From the NCBI GenBank assembly GCA_002205965.3, contig NADL03000132.1:62001-126000 (forward strand): a DNA stretch of 64,000 nucleotides, read 5' to 3'. Below the pieces are notes generated by a model. The model saw only the letters and a program-made list of their open reading frames with translations, was not told where the DNA came from and ran no database searches. Every line of letters begins with the position of its first letter. The first letter of the stretch is position 1. Made by a program: the position numbers and the translations under genes. The DNA comes from Kappaphycus alvarezii (taxonomy: Eukaryota; Rhodophyta; Florideophyceae; Gigartinales; Solieriaceae). Below are positions 1 through 10,051 of this stretch, in pieces.

Positions 1-1017
1 TACTGAGAAATTTGGCTTCTAAGAATCGCCGAAAAGGGATAAGAAGATAGGAAAAAGTACAGAATGAACAAGGGAAACGACAAGCACAACAGCATTATCA
101 TGTGCATGCGCACTATTACACGAGTTGACTTGGAATTAGGCAGCTTATGTGTTACAGTGAACGAAAACCCGTATCACTTATTTGAAGCAAGGAATGAAAA
201 TTAGCATGTGTCTATTGCGCCAAGCCGCCTTCACTCGAGACATTCAATTTTTCAATCATTCATGCATCAGCGTGCCTCTTTCAATGGGTACCAACCAGGT
301 TTGGGTAAGACATACCGGTGAAAAGTCCAAGAACAAGTACGTGAACAGGTATATTGGACGTGGCCTCGTACAAAAAAAATTTTAAAAAAGAGGAAGCCGG
401 TACGTTCCATGTTGTTCAGTTACTGTCATTCCAGAAGTAAAAAAACGTACGAGTATCCAGTTCCATCAGCCCGTAGAGAGGTGTCTCGTACCGATAGAAA
501 ATTGCAGTAATATTTGCACCGTACCGATGGAACGTACCGGTGGGACCACGGGAACGATCCACTTTTTGTTGTACCACAACCTGTATCGTACTACAATGCG
601 ATAATTTTCTGTTGTGTGTAATGTAACAATTTTATCGTACTATGGAACATGAACATGGCCCCGGCACACTCAACCGGCAAGAAACACATATTTGCTATTC
701 TGTAGCATCGCAGTTGCTACAAATCCTTTCCCTTGCTCAGCAACTGCGCCCTTTACCAGCCACGAAATGCGGGACCAACAAACAGAGAGGCAGAAGGACG
801 AAGATGTCAAGGTCGTCCAGACTACAAAAGACCAGGGTACAAATGAGTCCATAACTGATGGTAGCTTTTGGAAAGCAGATAAACCCTTGTCTAAGACCAA
901 GCACAATGGGAATAAAGCCCTACTTTTGGGATTCTTTCAGAAACTAGACCAGTGCAAGTACGTATATATAGTTTGCAATCGAAGAAAAGCATGAAAATGT
1001 TTGGCAAACCCTCCCGC
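1..1017. other. Unassigned sequence, GTAC-rich in part
   Basis: No reading frame here looks like a known protein. Bases 390-650 are unusually rich in GTAC tetramers (several GTACC and CGTAC words), a composition also seen in the fold-back repeat at 1.7-2.1 kb. It may be an older repeat copy, but I could not align it to anything else in the window. Confidence 0.4.
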
Positions 1018-1556
1018 AACTGAATCATTTCACTCAACAAGAGCATTGGAACAAATGCTTTCCGGAGGAATTTGAAAGAAACCATGAAGACTGATTCAAG
1101 CAGTTTCTGAACGCCATCGAAATTAATAAAGCCCAAAGCCCCATCACGTGTGACATCATTGTCTTCTCACCGTTGAAGGCCGCAGTTCGCACCAAGGCGA
1201 CCCAGGTTGCCTGTGGCGCTGCTGAACTGGAGGCCCGCGACAAGGTTAAAACTCTGGAACGCAACCTCGCCCGACGCCCCTTCGCTCTCTCAAGTGGACC
1301 ATCTCCTGCGCCTTACACTCTGAGCTTCACGTTTCGACCTCTGGCGTTTGATTCCCTGGGTACCCCTTGCCCTGGGGCAATTTCGTTTATCGAGTAGTTA
1401 GTTCCGCAGTTCGCGTCCAGGTCACTCGACACTTGCCGTTATCCGCCGCCGTATCTACCAACGACTGAGTTGCACTCTCTAGTCTTCATTGCTCAAGCTA
1501 TCCTGTCCCGAGCCCCGATGCGCATGGACGACGAGGTACATCCGGTTCGATCTTAG
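1018..1556 (+). pseudogene. Remnant of a non-LTR retrotransposon ORF2 C-terminal (endonuclease-like) domain
   Basis: One plus-strand frame stays coding-like for about 180 codons with internal stops near 1110 and 1395 and a final stop at 1554-1556. It contains CDIIVFSP, an Ala- and Lys-rich helix (residues KATQ to DKVKTLE), then FRPLAFDSLGTPCPGA. This order matches the C-terminus of the other non-LTR elements here: DVTVISPHS, a Lys/Arg helix and PMAFDVYG..GPGA in family B, and DVTVAHPS and DIYGALG in family A. It is therefore a third, more distant lineage of the same retrotransposon type, cut off from its RT domain. The family link is by eye; the protein is clearly inactive. Confidence 0.5.
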
Positions 1557-1718
1557 CGGTATAGTTAGGACTCCAGCAATCCCCAGTAGATACTGAATAC
1601 ATTAAACTTCTCTATGTTCCATGTCCTGCACCTGTCAATTATTTTTCACTTGTAACTTGGTACATGTTCACATTTTCTTGTAACTGTACTGTCATTTTTT
1701 GTTTCTACACGAACCAGG

Positions 1719-2008
1719 TTATGCCACGCAGATTGCGTGTAGCACACAAGTTACTGTATGAACAGTTCTGTACATGCCACGTAAATGCGCACATACAGTA
1801 CTGTACAGCGCTGCACCCCGGGAAGATACATCTGGAAGCTACGAGACGTATCTCCCCATGGCATGGCAGGAATGGGATGGGGATTGGGGCACGGCACAGT
1901 ACATTACATTTAGTGCTGTGCTGTGCCACGACCTTGATATAAGTACGGTGAATTACGCTTGGCCAAGGACAGGAATTAAAGAAACCCAAGTATTTCATGA
2001 CTTGGATG
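1719..2008 (-). repeat. Fold-back (MITE-like) repeat, copy 1
   Basis: About 290 bp that is the reverse complement, roughly 80 percent by eye, of bases 7075-7375. Shared landmarks are GGTACCAT next to an AAATACTTGG word, CCTTGGCCAAGC, GCCCCAATCC, CCCGGGGTGCA and a GTACAGTACTGTATGTGCGCA run. It carries no coding capacity of its own. Its left end contains the hairpin CACGCA-GAT-TGCGTG. Confidence 0.75.
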
Positions 2009-2135
2009 TGGTACCATTGTAGTAAAGAAACCAAGCATTTCATGACATGGATGCGGTACCATGAAATGCTTGGATTCTTTAATTTCTGTCCTTGACCAAG
2101 CGTAACCTAGCATATTCTATCAAGGGCGCGGTACA
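1945..2135. repeat. Palindromic junction of two inverted fold-back repeat ends
   Basis: Bases 2050-2135 repeat the first 85 bp or so of the fold-back element in plus orientation, beside the same end in minus orientation at 1945-2008. The two halves therefore face each other as a large imperfect palindrome. A tighter hairpin lies inside at about 2025-2084, where AAGCATTTCATG pairs with CATGAAATGCTT around GGTACC. Such a head-to-head end is typical of a fold-back element or of an insertion of one copy into another. Confidence 0.7.
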
Positions 2136-2780
2136 CCAAAGCAATAGATACGGCACAGAGGTAGTATTACACCTCACGAAACCTGGCGGATAGTAACAGA
2201 AAATACCCCTCCAGTGGTGCCGTGTCTATGACCTCCGAGATGCCCAGAAGCATCTCCCTCCCAGAAACCTCGTCCTGCAAAAGGCTTTAACATTCAACTC
2301 GCCAGTGTCCTCCCTTCTTTCCCTTCTCGAAGAAGTCTATATTGTCATTTTGGCCGGCTCAAATGGTGTCAGGAACTGCGTTACGGTGATCGTCGGACCT
2401 CGACGGCTGCTGGACCCCTGAATCACATTTGCTTGAGTTGTCCGCGGAAGCCTTGGAGGAGGGCGTCGGCGCGAGCTCTGAATTCTACTTCTTTTGCAAA
2501 GTAAGAAGGCTAGTGCTCTCCGGAGGACAAACTTCTAAGCGCCCGCGTCATTGCAATGGTGCCAATCTAACCAAGAGGACGCGCAACGCTATCGCAAGTG
2601 GCTCCGCCGGTTTTTCGTCCGGCAAGTGATTCAATGTTCTGAATTAACTCGCTCTTCTTTTCTTTTTTTGTCTTTCTTCGTTCCATCGATCCGACCTGCC
2701 TCTCCATGCCCTATTCTTCTCGTTTCCAATTTCGATGCCCCAGTATCTTATGAATTTAGTAAAAATCTGCTTTCGTGTGT
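2136..2780. other. Unassigned spacer
   Basis: No gene recognised. A GC-rich frame at 2429-2629 is open for 66 codons but starts at TTG and resembles nothing I know. Base composition matches the adjacent Gypsy remnant, so part of this may be its 3' non-coding or LTR sequence. No second LTR copy was found to prove it. Confidence 0.35.
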
Positions 2781-3657
2781 TTAGAACCAACCTGCGAGCG
2801 TAAATCTCCTTCCTTCTTTTTCACCCGTCCCGTAGATGATACCAACTTGTAGCGTTGATAGGTAGCCTTCGGCGCGATGCATGGACCGCAGTAGTACGAT
2901 TTGAAAGCATATACGTCTTGATCGCGTGCTTGATAGTTCCCACCATTCTTTCCAATCTCCCATTAGCCATACGTGATTAAGGAATGACGGCCTTCCACTC
3001 GACCTCACGTTCTGTGTAAAGCTCTGGACCGACGCGGATAGAAATTCCGTCGTCTAATTAGACAAGATCCTCTTAGCGGCCCAAATGGCAGGATTATCTC
3101 ATCCTGGACGAACGTGATCAAAATTTCCGAAGTGGAATTCATCGTAGCCCACGCAATCGGCCAACCAATCATGTGTTCCACCGCGATCAACACGAATCTC
3201 TTTTCGGCCCTCGATGGCTTGAATAATCCAGCGAAGTCAATTGAAAACGTCTCTAAGAGCCCGGTGACGGACAGCTCTTAGGTTGGTGTGGTAGGTCGGA
3301 AGCCTTTGAGCATGTTAACAGCCATCATAGGCCGCGACGTGTTCCGAGATATCGCGTTACACCCCTGGCCACCAGAAGCAATCCCTGACAAATTTCTGAT
3401 TTGACCCAACGTCCCATTGTCCGATATCTTCGTGGAATGTCGCTAGTGTATCCGCACGTTGCCCTTGTAGGGGCACGACGCGTAACCCCTCCTTCTCCCG
3501 CCTGAAACAACGTATCGTTCCAGACTATAAACTTCTTCGTGGTCCTTTTTATCGCACTCGTCTTATTTTCTTCCCACTTCTTGTACCTTTTCTCCTGCCA
3601 AGAACCTTGCCACATTTGGCAGCTGCGTTTCCACCCGGATTTTTGGGATCGGCCCAA
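2781..3657 (-). pseudogene. Integrase remnant of Gypsy element G1
   Basis: Two frames together give an integrase. At 3325-3657 is a region corresponding to the N-terminal zinc-binding part. At 3005-3193 is the catalytic core fragment LIAVEHMIGWPIAWAT then EILITFVQDEIILPFG, where the V-E replaces the usual first catalytic V-D. At 2781-3008 is the C-terminal part. Integrase joins element cDNA to the host chromosome. Stops and frame changes near 3000 and 3200 make it inactive. Confidence 0.7.
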
Positions 3658-3670
3658 AAAACTGAAGCCA

Positions 3671-3960
3671 CTAATCCTTCCAAGAGGTTCTCGACTTTGT
3701 CTTCTCCATTGGTCCCACCATTAGTGTGCAAAAGATAGTTCGGGCACCCTTGACGACTCCAAGTCGATACTTAGACTCGAAATAGTACTCAGTCAACAGG
3801 TCCAACCACCTGGCAAGCCGCCCGTGGATGTCTTTTTCTTCCTGCAGGGCTTGATGATCCGTATAAACCAGAAACGGTCTGTCAGACAAGAGGTACACCT
3901 AGAACCTCTTTAGGGCAAACAATATTGCAAGGGAATCCCTATCGCTCGTTGAATAGCGGC
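3671..3960 (-). pseudogene. RNase H remnant of Gypsy element G1
   Basis: The frame reads LSDRPFLVYTDHQALQEE then HGRLARWLDLLTEYYFESKYR, the C-terminal half of a Ty3/Gypsy RNase H with the third catalytic Asp in YTDHQAL. RNase H removes the RNA strand from the RNA/DNA hybrid during reverse transcription. The frame then degenerates (KGARTIFC, where a Gypsy element usually has an N-x-x-A-D-x-L-S-R motif). It sits in the expected place between RT and integrase. Confidence 0.75.
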
Positions 3961-4164
3961 GCTCCTGTTCCGTCATCGTCCTTGACGCTAGGTGGATGGG
4001 TGTACCTTCCCGTCCTCGTTTTTTTGAGAGAGGACAGCTCTGAGTGCGGACGAAAATGCGTCTGTCTTTACTATGAAAGTGCCGTCAAAGTGCGGGAGTG
4101 ATAGCACTGGTGGCGTAATCAGTATCCTCTTTAAGTGCTCGAATGCTCCCTGCATCTCCGGGGT

Positions 4165-5127
4165 CTATCTGAAAGCCTTCTTAACGAATGTGGCCGAGTG
4201 CAACACCGCGGAACTATCCGCAAAGTTCCTGAAAAAGCGCCGATAGTACCCGCCAGTCCGAAAAAAACTCCTCAATTCGGTCACGTGTCTCGGTTTGGGG
4301 GCTTCCAGTATGTCTTTTATTTTATCTGTTTCGACCTTTATTCCCATTCCGTTGACCACGGGACCAAGCAACTTGACCTCTGATTGCGCGAAAATGCACT
4401 TGGTCACCTTGAGCTTCAGTCTTGCTCTTTAATCCTTCTGAATACCTCCTGAAAATGGCCTACGTGTTCCTCCATTGTTTGGGAGAAGATGACCACGCCA
4501 TATACATAAACCATGGCGAAAGGTAAATTTCGAATAACATTGTCCATCATTCGTTGTAACGTCGCCGGGGCGTTTATTAACCCGAACTACATGACCTCAA
4601 GCTTGTATGTTCCATACCTAGAAGCGAACTTGGTCTTCTACTTGAAACTTTCGCCATCCTTAATGCCAATTTTCGGTATGCAAATCCAGAGTTGTAAAAA
4701 CTTGCGAGCCAGACAGATCGCCAAACAGCTCCTCGATCTTTGGTAGTGGCCAGCGGTCTGGCTTCATCACCCTATTTAAATTTCGGTATTAAACGCAGAA
4801 CTTGGGACTCCCGTCTTCTTTGTCGCTTGACCAATAGAAACGACCAAAACGATTTGAAGCCGGAATGACTTAAGCTTCTAACAGCTTCCCAAACTTCTTT
4901 TTGAAGACCACGTTGTGTTTCGGCGAAATCCTGCGAGCCTTCATATGAATTGGAGTGTAATCAACCAGTTTGAAAGCGTGTACAACTGGAACCTTAGCGG
5001 GTTCCAGGTAGCGGATGTCCCAGGCAATCAGGTCGGTGTCCCGAAAGGCCTTCACCAACAATCCATGGTCCTTCTTCTTTAGGTGCTTCACCGAAGCCCA
5101 GCAGAGCGGCGCGTTGCGCCTCTTCAT
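4165..5127 (-). pseudogene. Reverse transcriptase remnant of Gypsy element G1
   Basis: The start of RT is at 4870-5127 (VVHAFKLVDYTPIHMKARR.. then KKFGKLLEA, the usual entry to the fingers). The end is at 4165-4407 (KCIFAQSEVKLLGPVVNGMG, then SFFRTGGYYRRFFRNFA, the RT-RNase H connection). Between them, at about 4476-4514, the frame reads FAMVYVYGVVIFS where active Gypsy RTs have FAMVYVDDVVIFS. The two metal-binding aspartates of the YxDD box are replaced by Tyr-Gly. Several frameshifts separate the pieces. The enzyme is dead. Confidence 0.8.
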
Positions 5128-5474
5128 TCTTTTCCAAGCTGGAGCCCAGCTCCGTATAATTTCATTCCAGATCTGGCTCGTACGGCTCCTTATTCAAGAT
5201 CGCTATTAAGAGCTCTTGTCCTGGGTCCGATCCGTCGTAGCTGCTTCCTGACTTCGAGGACGACGAAGGCGCGAACTGCTCACTTTCAGATTCCTCTGCA
5301 GGTGTAAAATCCTCTCTGTCAGTGCGAGGTCCGTCTACTACAGGCGGCTCACAAAGAAGGTGCAGGAGAGCCTTCCTCTTCCCTGCTGCAAACGATACTT
5401 GTTAGCTCCCATATTCCAGGTTTAACTGCATGGATTCCAGGGTGAGGCTGCCGATGATCGCGTCAAATTGCGAT

Positions 5475-5891
5475 TTACGCACCACCAAGAATATCAAAAG
5501 CACCACTGAGGTTCCAAAAGAGACTGGTACCTTCTGCAAACACCCAAAATCTGGCAAACGTTCCATCAGCGAAGGTGACCTGACGGTCAGTGGCTGTCGG
5601 AGCGAGCGCCAGCTTCTCGCAGAAGTCCCAGTTCTCACAGAAGTCCCAAGAAATCAAATTGGGAACTGCACCACCCGTGTCCAACAACGCATGCGTCTCC
5701 CTCTCATAATCCTTTACGACCACAACCTTCAACAGCCGGGGGCCCTCGCAATGACTCGATATGGAGGCGTAAGTCACCAGTCCAATCTTGGAAACAAAAC
5801 GCTTCAACTGCCTCCTGGCTTCGTCGGCGTCCCCGCGGAGGGGCTGCCCGAAGCTCATTCTTGAAGAGGCCGCAGCCAGCTCCGCAGCCAC
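5475..5891 (-). pseudogene. Aspartic protease remnant of Gypsy element G1
   Basis: A 138-codon minus-strand frame carries ALLDTGGAVPNLIS about two-thirds of the way along. This is the D-T-G active-site triad of retrotransposon aspartic proteases, which cleave the Gag-Pol precursor. Upstream residues (VKDYERETHALLDTGG) fit the usual beta-hairpin before the triad. The frame is broken after LSGAFDILGGA, where the flap and the second hydrophobic motif would follow. The catalytic triad is present but the protein is truncated and probably not functional. Confidence 0.65.
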
Positions 5892-5912
5892 ACTGTACTT
5901 CCGTACATGGTC

Positions 5913-6990
5913 CTAGAGGGCTCCAAATGACTTCTTCGCCATCCTTGCCTTGCTACTCTTCTTTTGAAGTGCCGGAATGACAACCGGCAGGCGGAAGGCA
6001 GGTGCCTTATTCATCAGCACGTCGATGTCCATAACTTTATCTCTGCGCTGATTCGGAAGGGCTTGGCCTTCGGCACTCCTCTTTTCCACGACCACCACGT
6101 CGCATTTGAGGGACTCCTTGACGACTATAGCAGGGCCGTCGTCACCCTCCTCTTTCATTTGGAGTTACTCTTTCGACTCTGAACTTGCCCTGTGATTCCA
6201 ACGTGGCGGCCATTACCCCGGCGTTCCTTTTACCAGCACGTTGCCACTGAGTAGCCCCTCCTAGGAAAAGAGGAGCAAAGAGTGTTCCTGTGGGGATTCT
6301 TAGGGCACTATGTGACAGGATGTCCCTTTTACCCGCAGAAGCTGCAACTAATGTTCTCGTCAAAAGGTGCGGCCGGTGCTGTCTTCTAGGACTGTTTTTT
6401 CACAAGGAGGGAGAGCTCGGCGAACTAGCCAGCTAGGTCACCCACCTTTTTCTCGAGTTTCCGCGATTCCCTGTCGCAGGTATCGGACCTTTGTAGGATC
6501 TTCTTCGGAGCCGCCGGCTCCTGCCTTTCTGGTTTTTGTTTCGAAGAATGCCTTCTGACTGATGACGAAGTCTTCCACTGCCTTCTTCAATCCTTCATAA
6601 TCCGATGGGCCCCGACACATCACGAACTGTGAACTGTGCCAGCTTGTGGTGTCCCGCTACCACTTTCCGGAGCAACCCAAATGGAGCAGCATCACTAAAG
6701 CCAACCCTCTTGTAAAGGGAAGCCACGCGCGCTATGGATCCACTTAAATCCCCAGGTTCCAGTCCAGCGGCTACTGCTTCGCTGGCTTCTTCTTCCGGAT
6801 TGACCTTTTTAAAGAACTCGTCAATTATCTTCTTCTTGACAATATTAAAGTTCTGGGCCTCTTCGGTTTGTGACTTGTCCCTCGCAACCGTCCCGTAGTA
6901 CTACTGAAACCCCTTCCCTTCCAGAAGGCACAGGATCTGAATGGCCCTCTCATCGTCGTTTTTGCGGCGCATTGTGCCATTTTCGTACGC
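5913..6990 (-). pseudogene. Gag remnant of Gypsy element G1
   Basis: The minus-strand frame gives a gag-like acidic and basic sequence over about 300 residues with many stops. It ends in a CCHC zinc-knuckle relic at about 6303-6350: ISCSFCG-stop-KGHPVT-stop-CPK, that is C-x2-C-x4-H-x4-C with two positions turned into stops. The knuckle in this family binds genomic RNA during packaging. The frame is lost several times around 6200-6450. The region is recognised from its position upstream of the protease and from the knuckle. Confidence 0.65.
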
Positions 6991-7074
6991 AAAAAGGAAT
7001 CGGGAGATATAGGCAGAGGGAGACTACTCGAAGAAGATGTCAGGGGGTTGTTATTATTCATCCATTCGAACCAA

Positions 7075-7375
7075 GGATGCGGTACCATGAAATACTTGGT
7101 TTCTGTAATTCCTGTCCTTGGCCAAGCATAACCTACCGTACTTCTATCAAGGGCGCGGCACAGTACAGCACTATATGTACTGTACCGTACTGAGCCGTGC
7201 CCCAATCCACATACCCATCCTGGCATGCCATGAGGAGATTCGTCTGGAAGGTTCCAGATGTCTCTCCCCGGGGTGCAGTGCTGTACAGTACTGTATGTGC
7301 GCATTAGTTGGGCATGTACAGTACAGTACTGTTGCGGCTACTTCAAGTAGAAAGCCACAAGCGTTTGACCAAGTT
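7075..7375 (+). repeat. Fold-back (MITE-like) repeat, copy 2
   Basis: Inverted partner of the copy at 1719-2008, with the same landmarks in the same order. It contains internal palindromes such as GTACAGTACTGTA. It lies just outside the 5' side of Gypsy element G1 and just before the Harbinger transposon. Open frames across it on both strands are shadows of its palindromic structure. Confidence 0.75.
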
Positions 7376-7600
7376 GTGTTTACACAATATGATGTCCTCT
7401 GTGGTCCAGGACGCGGAGGCACACGCATTTATATAGACCTCATAGGTGGCCCTAGGGGCCTATATTCGCTAACTTTCAGTAGCGGTCAAAAGATAAATAT
7501 TTGAATACAAAATACAAAACATACTGTACAAACAATTGGACCAACCAAACTACCGCTATATGCACCCACCCAACAGTACTGCACTCTGCATACATTAGTG
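7376..7600. other. Unassigned spacer
   Basis: AT-richer sequence between the fold-back repeat and the Harbinger end. No gene, repeat or RNA recognised. Confidence 0.4.
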
Positions 7601-7717
7601 AGCTTACGCAAAAACAGAATTCTGAAAAGTCTTCAGAAATAGGTAGTATGATAAATTTCTGAAAAGTATTTCTGAAATTTAAAAACGTGTTTACGCATGG
7701 ACAAATGGGAAAAAGTA

Positions 7718-7780
7718 AATAGGAGTATTACCTCTTTAGAGCCTAGGATTATTACCTGTTTAGAGCCTAGGAGTATTACC
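7718..7780 (+). repeat. 25-bp tandem repeat in the Harbinger 5' region
   Basis: The word TTTAGAGCCTAGGA(T/G)TATTACC occurs at 7734-7755 and 7759-7780, with a partial unit at 7719-7731. Short subterminal repeats are often where Harbinger proteins bind, so this is a candidate binding array. Function is inferred from position only. Confidence 0.6.
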
Positions 7781-8115
7781 AGCGACCTCCAACATCGCTT
7801 CAGACATGGTGAAAGCCAGGAAGAAGGATTTCTCAAGGACGCTCTTTCAACAAAGAGCAAGCAAATGGTCTACAGATTTTGCAACTAATGCTAGACGTCG
7901 TCAAGAAGTGCCACAGTCCGCTTTCAATTACTCTATAACATTGGGAAACATAGTACGTAATGTGGTCAAGTATCGTCAGGATTTATCTCAAGTCATTAAC
8001 AGAAGTAACCATCAGCAGTGCCTAATTTGAATTCAACTCTAATCGCTTCAGCGATGGTGAGTGTCTGGCCCATTTTTGCTTTAGAAAATGCGATATAAAG
8101 AAATTTTTTGACGTC

Positions 8116-8976
8116 GTGGATTGGCCAATTGAGCAATTGCTTACAAGCAGAAACTGTTACGCAGTCAATTCCTTGCTGGTTACCTGCATCATACTTCTAA
8201 GACTCGCTACCCCTGCTCGCAAGATGGATATAGAACTCATGTTTGGAAAACATGCCGCACAGCTGTTGGAGATATTTTGTGAGGGAATCGAGCATTTGAT
8301 TGATAAAAGGGTATGTTTATTGAGAAACGGACTTTGCAAAGAATTTATGGAAACCCGAGCGTCTATGTATGCCCGAGCTATCTACGAGAAGACGAATGGA
8401 CTGCCGAACTGTGTCGGGTTTATAAATGAAACGGTCATTGGGATTGCGAGACCGACGGGGCAGATGGAACAGATGGTAACCTACAATGGACACAAGAGGA
8501 AGCACAGTCTCAAGTATCAGGTTGTCAGTGCACCGCATGGATTGATCCTGCATGCTTATGGTCCAATTGAAGGTCGCAGGCACGACTGGACTCTGAATGT
8601 AAGGAGTGGATTGGAGGAGCTCTTGCCGGAGACGTTACAAATCGGAAAGAGACCGCATTGCTTGTACGTAGATTCTGGGAACAGTCGGAGGTGGTTTCTG
8701 GAGGTTCCGTATGAAGGAAGCAACCTCCAACCGTTTCAGAGGGCGTTCAACAAGGGATCCGAGGCACGTGTTTCTGTAGAGTATTTGTTCAAGGAAATCA
8801 AGCTGTTCTTCACCACGATGAATTTCAAGAGGAAGCTGAAGACTTTAGAGTCACCTGTAGGTGCGCTATGCAATTCTTCTATGATTCTCGCGAACATCCG
8901 CAACTGCATCTACCCCAACCAGATATCGAGCTTCTTTAATTGCCCTCCCCAATGTTATAGTAGTACCTATCTTTAG
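8116..8976 (+). CDS. PIF/Harbinger DDE transposase, N-terminus incomplete, first catalytic residue changed
   Basis: The 286-codon open frame matches the DDE nuclease of PIF/Harbinger transposases (DDE_Tnp_4 type), which cut and rejoin the transposon ends. Seen in order: GFINETVIGIARP (residues 101-113), YNGHKRKHSLKYQ, the GPIEGRRHDWTL box (149-160), LYVDSGNSRR (Asp186), and ARVSVEYLFKEIKLFF (Glu222). In active relatives the first box is GFIDGT; here residue 104 is Asn, codon AAT at 8425-8427, one transition from GAT. The frame begins at GTG with no ATG nearby, so the true N-terminus must come from an upstream exon. A pyrimidine-rich CTTTAG at about 8080-8087 is a possible splice acceptor. It is likely catalytically dead. 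Confidence 0.85.
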   Translation: MDWPIEQLLTSRNCYAVNSLLVTCIILLRLATPARKMDIELMFGKHAAQLLEIFCEGIEHLIDKRVCLLRNGLCKEFMETRASMYARAIYEKTNGLPNCVGFINETVIGIARPTGQMEQMVTYNGHKRKHSLKYQVVSAPHGLILHAYGPIEGRRHDWTLNVRSGLEELLPETLQIGKRPHCLYVDSGNSRRWFLEVPYEGSNLQPFQRAFNKGSEARVSVEYLFKEIKLFFTTMNFKRKLKTLESPVGALCNSSMILANIRNCIYPNQISSFFNCPPQCYSSTYL

Positions 8977-9004
8977 TAGAGTAGAAAATTAAAAGAGTAA
9001 TTCG

Positions 9005-9065
9005 CTCCTCGGTGTCGCGCTACGCGCGACACCGAGGAGGAAACCTGCGGAAGCCCCGCAGGTTT
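9005..9065. terminator. Two perfect hairpins between the convergent Harbinger genes
   Basis: Hairpin 1 has a perfect 15-bp stem, 9005-9019 against 9025-9039, with a 5-base loop. Hairpin 2 has a perfect 10-bp stem, 9041-9050 against 9056-9065, with a 5-base loop AAGCC. They lie one base apart in the tail-to-tail gap of 170 bp between transposase and Myb-like genes. The structures are read directly from the sequence. A role in 3' end formation or in blocking read-through between convergent transcripts is inference. Confidence 0.6.
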
Positions 9066-9147
9066 GGAAGCACGTCCTGTAGTATTATTACTTCTCAAAG
9101 AGGCACAAACAAGCAAAAAACACTTTTACAACTAACCAACGGACCGC

Positions 9148-10051
9148 TTACTTTCGCTGAAAAGCGTCTAGCATAAGGTTAAACTTCTCCAACTCTAGCT
9201 TCTGCTGCGCTTCGCGTTCATCGCGTCGCTCCTTACGCCCTAACTCTCGCTCTTCGCGCTCCATCTCCAAACGCTCCTTCTCAAATGCCAACCGCCCGCG
9301 ATCAACCGCCACCCGTGCCAAATCCACATCGCGTAATAACATAGCGATTCGTTCCATCTTTCCCGCCGTATCGTAATCCCCAATCCCCCCATTCCTTCCC
9401 CGCACCAAACGTCGTACTTTAGCGCTTCGCTCCTCGCCCTCACTTCCCACATCGCAGTCATCTCTCTCGTCGCTGCCGCCATTCTTTCGCTTCGTTGCGC
9501 TTCTAATGATATCCAGTCCAACTCGCTCCTTTTCATCATCCAACGCCTTCGCCGCGTTTCGTTCCGCTGTCTTCTTCGCGTCCAGGTCATCTCGCGCCTC
9601 CCACATCGTCATCAGCAGCTCATCCATTTCACCAACCTCGCCTCCAACCCCAGACATGCGCTGATCTCTTCGGTCTTTCTTATCGAAGATCTCCTGAAGG
9701 CGCTTGTACCGATCCTGCACACATTTTCTACGTTACGCGCTGCTTTAAAGACGGATTGTCATTCGCACGCGTCGCTTCCGCCTGGAATCGCGTCCGTGTC
9801 TCCCCAAAAGACGCTATATGTGCTTTGGAGGCCGCTACCTCCCGCACAATAATGAGATTTTCACAAGGTGTAAAGCGGGAGTGGAGGCCTTTCTTTTCCG
9901 CAATATCGCTGGCAATGATAGAAGGTGCGGGAGTGGTTGGACGAGGGTTTTCTGTTCTGAGGTCTGTGGCAGGGGTAGACGGGGAGAGGAGGGAAGGAGA
10001 AGGAGAAGGGGAAGGAACATGAGCAGTGTTGACGTTGTTAACCTTGTCCAT
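9148..10051 (-). pseudogene. Harbinger-associated Myb/SANT-like protein, frameshifted
   Basis: Two minus-strand frames join into one protein of the kind that partners PIF/Harbinger transposases and helps them bind the element ends. The upstream piece (9728-10051) has an ATG at 10049-10051, a Pro/Ser-rich N-terminus and a helical stretch, FTPCENLIIVREVAAS, typical of the first Myb helix. The downstream piece (9148-9720) starts around CVQDRYKRLQEIFDKK, the third-helix region of these trihelix domains. It then has an acidic linker and a long Glu/Arg/Lys coiled coil (REERELGRKERRDEREAQQ) to the end. A stop and a frame change at about 9721-9735 separate the two. An unseen intron is possible; a one-base indel is more likely. 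Confidence 0.65.

Larger units (their letters stand above)
2781..6990 (-). mobile_element. Degraded Ty3/Gypsy LTR retrotransposon (element G1)
   Basis: On the minus strand the order is gag with a zinc knuckle, aspartic protease, reverse transcriptase, RNase H, integrase, which is the Ty3/Gypsy order. Every domain is split by stops and frameshifts, the RT catalytic Asp pair is lost, and no matching LTR pair is visible. The element is dead. The fold-back repeats at 1.7-2.1 kb and 7.1-7.4 kb lie just outside it in inverted orientation. Confidence 0.85.

Noticed and set aside
2365..2390. Primer-binding-site-like word TGGTGTCAGGA
   Set aside because: Only a partial match to the initiator-Met PBS, and no LTR next to it.
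6825..7304. 159-codon minus frame across the fold-back repeat
   Set aside because: It crosses repeat sequence with palindromes and joins the Gypsy gag in the wrong frame; an accidental open frame.
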